From Prunella strophiata (Eukaryota; Chordata; Aves; Passeriformes; Prunellidae), in contig JAZBQD010000025.1 of assembly GCA_036583965.1 (NCBI GenBank), positions 13,413,145 through 13,477,144 of the forward strand: 64,000 nt of DNA. The letters are read 5' to 3'. The position numbers and the translations under genes are program-made. Each line of letters begins with the position of its first letter. The first letter of the stretch is position 1. The notes beneath the pieces were generated by a model. It saw nothing but the letters and a program-made list of their open reading frames with translations. It searched no databases and was not told where the DNA came from. Shown in pieces: positions 57,140 to 64,000 of the stretch.

Positions 57140-60100
57140 TGCCCTCCTTGCTATAGATGGGGCTCCAAAAGCAGTGCCTGCCACTTCATTCCACTCTGCT
57201 AAGCACCTGTAACCATGACCAACAGCATGGCCCCAGGCAGCTGCTGCTCTCTGCAGTCCTCCTGTATTTTTGCTGTGCTGGCAGCACGGAGCCAAGCAAA
57301 GGACGAGTGTAGCTGCGTAGACACACTCAGGTTCCTGAGGTGATGTTGAGGAAACTGCAGCAAGGAAAACAACAGCTTTGTAGGGAAATCCGGAGGCGGG
57401 GAAAACAGCTGTGACAAAGCCATTGTGGCACAGCTTTCTGAGCACCTAATGAAAGCTGGCACTAGGCTTGGGCACCTGGCCCTGCTGATGGGCTCTTGCT
57501 CACTTCATGCCCTGCTTGCCAAGCTGACCTTCTGGCCTGGTGCCTTCCCTACACCAGTCACCAGACGCATCTCCATGGATGCACTGCTCCTCCCTGTAAC
57601 AGCCAGGACCATGCTGTGCCCCAGGTACACTGTGAAGCCAGCTGCTTCTGCCACAGTGCATCCATGCTGTCCCCTGCCTGGGGAGCAAGGACCTTGGAAA
57701 CATTCCCATCCATCCCCAAACTGCCAGAGCAAGTCCTGGTGCCATCAGCTGGCATAGAGAGGAGCCACTGGAATGGCAGTGGATCCCTGGGACACAGAGC
57801 TGCACTTGTACTTTTAAACATGCTGGATGTGGGTAGAACTACCACTGACACCTGATTAAATGGGGATGGATGTCTGGTGTCTTGTGGACAGTCATTAAAT
57901 GGACAGACTGTAAAGGATGTGCTGCCCTGATTGTCTTGGGGACTCTTCCATCTCAGTGAAGACAGACAGAGCAGCACCTGCTAACTCTTTGCATGCCAAG
58001 ACTTGTGGGACAAGAGGAAACAGATGGTGCTTTGTATTCACACAAGACGAGAGCAGAGAAGTCTGTTCTGGCACTTCAAGTGTGAGCTAGGCAAAGAGCA
58101 GAATTCTCTATCTTCAGATAAAATCTTCCCCTGAATATGCTCATGTTCTGGCAGAAAACTTTAAAAAAATCAAACCTTGGCTGTCCTTCCTGTTGCATCA
58201 GCCCTTGCCCCATGGAACAGAGCTGCAACTGGGAAGAAAGAGCATTTGATGTCATGGAGTAGTTAAATGTTTCACAGCCCCTCCAAGCACCCCCTGGCCT
58301 CCCCAAGGGCATCCCCACCCTGGCAGAGCCCGCAGGGTAGGAGTGTGCCCAGTGCTCCCTCAGCCCCTGCTCACCCCGAGCTGAACGTGCTGGGTGTGTG
58401 TCCCAAAGGGCTGTTTCCCAGCAGCATGGGGGATGGAGGTGACCAGGCCAGTGGCTGCGTGCCAGCAGGTGCTAGGGCAGAGGTGCCTCCCTGGCCATAC
58501 AGGGCTCAGTGGCTTCTGCAGTGTCAAAGGGAACTTTGGAGCATGTGGCTGTTTTATTTGCTCAGGAGCAACCTGGAGCCCCAGGATAAGATCAGGAACC
58601 TGGGATAATTTTCAAATCCTCCCTTTGCAATAAATCAACATCTCATTGCATGTGTTACTTATCATCCTAATGCCATCCTTATCCAAAAAGACTAATCCAA
58701 TTCCTCTAGAGAGATGCATCTGATTAGATTAATTAATCTGTTTGCACTGGAGATTTTCCTAATGCTTGAGCATCCTTGGGGCAGACTCCTCTCTGAACCC
58801 TGAGTATTCTGTCTTAGTTGGGGAATAAAGGGGAGAAGGGCAAAGGCATCGTCGAGGTGGAAAAAAGGCCCTGATGCTGTGGCTGCTTTAGTCAGATCAG
58901 AATGGGGAAGGGGTTTTGGGAAGCTGGGTGCTCCCCAGGGATGCTGTGAGCCCTGCAGCTGGGTGCCAGCTCTGTGCCCCTGCATTCCCAAACCCCACGC
59001 TGAACACCAGCAGCACCAGCCTTCTTCCACTGTGGCACATCTGACCAGGTAGCTCTGCAGGAGCTGCTTCTGGTGTTTTTCTGAGTGTCCTCACTTTTTA
59101 TTCATATTTTGAATAGAAAGTTTGCCATATCAAGCTAATCTAACTCTCAGCAGAGCTCTTTGTGGACAAAACCAGGATGGAATCAAAATTACAATTTTCT
59201 AATTGCCAGTTGGTGTGGGCACACATATTTGTAGCCATTATCTTCTTATAGCCATTATTGTAGCTGCCAAGATAAAAGCTTTGGAAAATTAGTCAGTTTT
59301 GCTCAGGAATTTGCTTAATTGCACCAAGAGTGTTGTGTTGGTCAGCAGTGTGTAGGTGAGGAAGCTGGGAGGAGGGAAGGGCAGCAGGGCCCCCTCCTAG
59401 GCAGAACTGGCAGAAGCTGGGGCTGGCAGCTGTGCTCTGGAGCCCTGCTGTGGCAGGAGGGTCAGAGCTGGGGGCACAGTGCTGAACACCATCCCCACCA
59501 CTATTCCCACTCTCTGGCAAGGTCTAAAAAATATGATTAACATTTGTATTCAGATGTGCTCTCCCTGCCCCTGCTCGCATACAGCAAAAGAGGTGATTTA
59601 AAATTTATCAGCAAGTGTCAAGATAACCTGTGCAATTCAGCATCAAAGTGTAAAGACCAGTGCGAGATGACAGCTGCAGCATCCATGGAGTCACATGTTT
59701 TATCCCAGTAAGTACATGAAAATTGCAATGTGCTTTTCTGCTATTCAGGCTGAAGGGCTCCTTTAGCACCGACCAGCTCCTGATATCAAAGTGAATGATT
59801 TCTTTCATTATTCCTGGTTATGAAGCCTATTTTCTTGTTATTTGTCATTTGTGAAGCAATTTGGTTTAAAGATGGCTCAAAGCTTTTGTATTGAGCAATC
59901 AGGAAGAAAGTAGGGAAGGAATAACTAAGGGGAAGATTGGGATTCTTCATCTCATCCTGCATAACGAAACAGGAGCTGTCACATGTGGAGCAGGACCCAT
60001 TCCTAGCAGCCGGATTGCATGTGCTCTGTGAGGGTCAGGCGATTTCCAGGCTGGTGGGGGAGAGGAGAGGGGGTCAGCTCAATGATTTCAGCTACTCGAT

Positions 60101-60610
60101 CACTAACAGCTCCTCTGGGACATGCCGGGAATTTAAGCGACTTTGGAGCCAGCAACTTTCTGCAACTCACAAATTTGGGCTTAAGAGCCAATCAATTGTG
60201 CAGTTGTTTTTGCACCACCAGAAATGGAGTATGGATCTGCTGGAGGAATTTTAGAGGGACTTTTTATCCTCCCGTCTGCAGCTGGGCTGCTATTCCTCAT
60301 GCTGAAAAGCCAGCCATAAGAGTGTCCTGAAAACCAGCCCTGTGCTGCTGCAGGGCTTATATATCGCTCGCCGAGGAGCAATACCGTGGCAGCAGCTAGG
60401 AGGGAAACAAGAGGCAGAATCAATTCTCCAGCAAGTGTTGTTTGATTTTGTCATAAACCCCTAATATTCCATATTTAAAAATGTAGCTACTCAGCCTGGA
60501 GATGAAAAGCTGTGTCATTCAAATGCCACGGAGGGCAGCTGCAGGTGGTGAGAGCCTGACAATTCCCACTGCAGGAGATGGGCACGTGGCTGGCTGCTGC
60601 TGATGGGCTA
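57140..60610. other. Non-coding sequence between candidate exons and right minisatellite
   Basis: No exon can be supported, although frames such as 57425-57757 (plus) are open. AT-rich, element-like blocks lie at about 58600-58760, 59090-59300, 59530-59640 and 60420-60500. A GCTTATATATCGC motif at about 60355-60367 is TATA-like, but no transcript is evident around it. Confidence 0.5.
58726..58739. promoter_or_regulatory. 14-bp palindromic homeodomain-type site
   Basis: AGATTAATTAATCT is its own reverse complement and contains two overlapping TAAT cores. It sits in an AT-rich block with further GATTA and TAATCC motifs, as expected for a dimeric homeodomain site. Function is inferred from the motif only. 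Confidence 0.35.
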
Positions 60611-60611
60611 A

Positions 60612-60708
60612 GCCAGCCCAGCCCAGCCCAGCCCGGCCCAGCTCAGCCCTGCCCAGCCCAACCTAGCCCAGCCTGGCCCAGCTCAGCCCTGCCCAGCCCA
60701 GCCTAGCC
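60612..60708 (+). repeat. CCCAG/CCCAGC simple repeat
   Basis: AGCCCAGCCCAGCCC-type pentamers with substitutions (GGCCCAGCTCAGCCCTGCCC occurs twice) form a short degenerate array just before the 24-bp minisatellite. Confidence 0.85.
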
Positions 60709-60792
60709 CCCTTACACCCTGAGCCGCACCCCGTCTGCAGCGCCGCTTCTGCGCCGATCCGTGCGGGGCCGTGCGCGCCAGCGCTGCCGCGG

Positions 60793-63700
60793 CCGGAGCC
60801 AGCCGGGCCCCCTGTCCCGGAGCCAGCCGGAGCCCCTGTCCCGGAGCCAGCCGGGCCCCCTGTCCCGGAGCCAGCCGGCCCCCTGTCCCCGGAGCAGCCG
60901 GGCCCCCTGTCCCGGGCCAGCCGGGCCCCCTGTCCCGGAGCCACCGGGCCCCCTGTCCCGGAGCCAGCCGGGCTCTCTGTCCCTTAGCCAGCCGGACCCC
61001 TGTCCCCGGAGCAGCCGGGCCCCCTGTCCCGAGCCAGCCGGGCCCCCTGTCCCGGAGCCAGCAGGGCCCCTGTCCCGGAGCCAGCCGGGCCCCCTGTCCC
61101 GAGCCAGCCGGGCCCCCTGTCCGGAGCCAGCCGGGCTCTCTGTCCCTTAGCCAGCCGGACCCCTGTCCCGGAGCCAGCCGGGCCCCCTGTCCCGGAGCCA
61201 GCGGGCCCCCTGTCCCGGAGCCAGCGGGCTCTCTGTCCCTTAGCAGCCGGACCCCTGTCCCGGAGCCGCCGGGCTCTCTGTCCCTTAGCCAGCGGACCCC
61301 TGTCCGGAGCCAGCCGGGCCCCCTGTCCCGGAGCCAGCCGGGCCCCCTGTCCGGAGCCAGCCGGCTCTCTGTCCCTTAGCCAGCCGGACCCCTGTCCCGG
61401 AGGCCAGCCGGGCTCTCTGTCCCTTAGCCAGCCGGACCCCTGTCCCGGAGCCAGCCGGACCCCCTGTCCGGAGCCAGCCGGGCTCTCTGTCCCTTAGCCA
61501 GCCGGACCCCTGTCCCGGAGCCAGCGGGCTCTCTGTCCCTTAGCCAGCCGGACCCCTGTCCCGGAGCCAGCCGGACCCCTGTCCCGGAGCCAGCCGGGCT
61601 CTCTGTCCTTAGCCAGCCGGACCCCTGTCCCGGAGCCGCCGGGCTCTCTGTCCCTTAGCAGCCGGACCCCCTGTCCGGAGCCAGCCGGACCCCTGTCCCG
61701 GAGCCAGCCGGACCCCTGTCCCGGAGCCAGCCGGCTCTCTGTCCCTTAGCCAGCCGGACCCCTGTCCCCGGAGCAGCCGGGCCCCCTGTCCCGGAGGCCA
61801 GCCGGGCCCCCTGTCCCGGAGCCAGCCGGGCCCCCTGTCCGGAGCCAGCCGGCCCCCTGTCCCGGAGCCAGCCGGGCCCCCTGTCCCGGAGCCAGCCGGG
61901 CCCCCTGTCCGGAGCCAGCCGGGCTCTCTGTCCCTTAGCCAGCCGGGCCCCCTGTCCCGGAGCCAGCCGGGCCCCCTGTCCGGAGCCAGCCGGGCCCCCT
62001 GTCCGGAGCCAGCCGGGCTCTCTGTCCCTTAGCAGCCGGACCCCTGTCCCGGAGCCAGCCGGCTCTCTGTCCCTTAGCCAGCCGGACCCCTGTCCCGGAG
62101 CCAGCCGGGCCCCCTGTCCGGAGCCAGCCGGGCCCCCTGTCCCGGAGCCACCGGGCCCCCTGTCCGGAGCCAGCCGGGCTCTCTGTCCCTTAGCCAGCCG
62201 GACCCCTGTCCCGGAGCCAGCCGGGCTCTCTGTCCTTAGCCAGCCGGACCCCTGTCCCGGAGCCAGCCGGGCCCCCTGTCCGGAGCCAGCCGGCCCCCTG
62301 TCCCGGAGCCAGCCGGGCTCTCTGTCCCTTAGCCAGCCGGACCCCTGTCCCGGAGCCAGCCGGGCTCTCTGTCCTTAGCCAGCCGGACCCCCTGTCCCGG
62401 AGCCAGCCGGACCCCCTGTCCCGGAGCCAGCCGGGCTCTCTGTCCTTAGCCAGCCGGACCCCTGTCCCGGAGCCAGCCGGGCTCTCTGTCCCTTAGCCAG
62501 CCGGACCCCCTGTCCGGAGCCAGCCGGACCCCCTGTCCCGGAGCCAGCCGGACCCCCTGTCCCTTAGCCAGCCGGGCTCTCTGTCCCTTAGCCAGCCGGA
62601 CCCCTGTCCCGGAGCCAGCCGGCCCCCTGTCCCGGAGCCAGCCGGGCTCTCTGTCCCTTAGCCAGCCGGACCCCCTGTCCCGGAGCCAGCCGGACCCCCT
62701 GTCCCGGAGCCAGCCGGGCTCTCTGTCCCTTAGCCAGCCGGACCCCCTGTCCCGGAGCCAGCCGGACCCCCTGTCCCGGAGCCAGCCGGACCCCCTGTCC
62801 CGGAGCCAGCCGGGCTCTCTGTCCCTTAGCCAGCCGGACCCCCTGTCCCGGAGCCAGCCGGGCTCTCTGTCCCTTAGCCAGCCGGACCCCCTGTCCCGGA
62901 GCCAGCCGGGCTCTCTGTCCCTTAGCCAGCCGGACCCCCTGTCCCGGAGCCAGCCGGGCTCTCTGTCCCTTAGCCAGCCGGACCCCCTGTCCCGGAGCCA
63001 GCCGGACCCCCTGTCCCGGAGCCAGCCGGGCTCTCTGTCCCTTAGCCAGCCGGACCCCCTGTCCCGGAGCCAGCCGGGCTCTCTGTCCCTTAGCCAGCCG
63101 GACCCCCTGTCCCGGAGCCAGCCGGGCTCTCTGTCCCTTAGCCAGCCGGACCCCCTGTCCCGGAGCCAGCCGGGCTCTCTGTCCCTTAGCCAGCCGGACC
63201 CCCTGTCCCGGAGCCAGCCGGACCCCCTGTCCCGGAGCCAGCCGGGCTCTCTGTCCCTTAGCCAGCCGGACCCCCTGTCCCGGAGCCAGCCGGGCTCTCT
63301 GTCCCTTAGCCAGCCGGACCCCCTGTCCCGGAGCCAGCCGGACCCCCTGTCCCGGAGCCAGCCGGGCTCTCTGTCCCTTAGCCAGCCGGACCCCCTGTCC
63401 CGGAGCCAGCCGGGCTCTCTGTCCCTTAGCCAGCCGGACCCCCTGTCCCGGAGCCAGCCGGACCCCCTGTCCCGGAGCCAGCCGGACCCCCTGTCCCGGA
63501 GCCAGCCGGACCCCCTGTCCCGGAGCCAGCCGGACCCCCTGTCCCGGAGCCAGCCGGACCCCCTGTCCCGGAGCCAGCCGGGCTCTCTGTCCCTTAGCCA
63601 GCCGGACCCCCTGTCCCGGAGCCAGCCGGACCCCCTGTCCCGGAGCCAGCCGGGCTCTCTGTCCCTTAGCCAGCCGGACCCCCTGTCCCGGAGCCAGCCG

Positions 63701-64000
63701 GGCTCTCTGTCCCTTAGCCAGCCGGACCCCCTGTCCCGGAGCCAGCCGGGCTCTCTGTCCCTTAGCCAGCCGGACCCCCTGTCCCGGAGCCAGCCGGGCT
63801 CTCTGTCCCTTAGCCAGCCGGACCCCCTGTCCCGGAGCCAGCCGGACCCCCTGTCCCGGAGCCAGCCGGGCTCTCTGTCCCTTAGCCAGCCGGACCCCCT
63901 GTCCCGGAGCCAGCCGGACCCCCTGTCCCGGAGCCAGCCGGGCTCTCTGTCCCTTAGCCAGCCGGACCCCCTGTCCCGGAGCCAGCCGGACCCCCTGTCC
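60793..64000. repeat. 24-bp minisatellite with higher-order order, runs off window
   Basis: Units of 24 bp share the core AGCCAGCCGG. Three main types occur: type A begins CGGAG and ends GGACCCCCTGTCC; type B begins CGGAG and ends GGGCTCTCTGTCC; type C begins CTTAG and ends GGACCCCCTGTCC. In the regular part the B type is always followed by C, so B-C acts as a 48-bp unit mixed with runs of zero to about six A units. The left part (to about 62625) contains a further GGGCCCCCTG type and very frequent single-base losses. The right part is regular. About 130 units are visible and the array continues beyond the window. The multiple-of-3 unit creates spurious ORFs. Confidence 0.97.

Noticed and set aside
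57425..57757. 110-codon plus-strand ORF as a coding exon
   Set aside because: It begins with GTG, has no recognisable domain and no clear splice sites; open length is ordinary for this base composition.
60771..61379. Pro/Ser/Arg-rich ORFs of 129 and 202 codons
   Set aside because: They are translations of the 24-bp minisatellite, interrupted wherever the unit length changes.

Overview
The window is vertebrate, most likely avian, nuclear DNA. Three things point to a bird: a CR1-type LINE 3' end at 54405-54687, a vertebrate heparan sulfate 3-O-sulfotransferase first exon in a compact GC-rich setting, and several long GC-rich minisatellites. The species cannot be named from the sequence. Only one protein-coding exon can be assigned with confidence. 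Almost every other open frame is either a by-product of tandem repeats whose unit is a multiple of 3 or lacks stops, or is too short and unconserved-looking to call.

Layout. Positions 1-3450 are the start of an intron. Positions 3451-3887 (minus strand) are exon 1 of HS3ST2, with a CpG-island promoter at about 3190-4700 that carries a TATA-like element and a full palindromic CRE. A strong plus-strand splice donor at 4694 suggests a divergent non-coding transcript. Positions 4694-9357 are non-coding flank. Positions 9358-11399 are a highly uniform 39-bp minisatellite (about 52 copies). Positions 11906-29714 and 30215-47648 are two copies of the same ~17.5-kb non-coding sequence on either side of a run of exactly 500 N (29715-30214). 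Their arrangement is what two contigs with overlapping, unmerged ends would give: a probable false duplication in the assembly rather than a biological one. Inside each copy are a CCTTGT hexamer array, a 14/15-bp minisatellite open in all six frames, an 18-bp palindrome, and many AT-rich blocks that look like conserved non-coding elements.

Positions 47649-54403 are unique non-coding sequence with more AT-rich blocks. The CR1 fragment follows. A second, smaller CpG island at 54960-55420 has GC boxes, a YY1-type site and a 12-bp repeat; it is probably a promoter, but I could not identify its gene. Weak candidate exons lie at 56588-56718 and 56968-57080, the latter ending in a 16-bp inverted repeat that places a splice donor on each strand. 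From 60793 to the window end runs a 24-bp minisatellite with higher-order organisation.

Functionally, the window looks like the 5' part and upstream regulatory territory of HS3ST2, a Golgi enzyme that places 3-O-sulfates on heparan sulfate. I found no new enzymatic or defence system. The observations most worth checking are the false duplication, the divergent CRE/TATA promoter, the very uniform 39-bp array, and the ordered 24-bp array.
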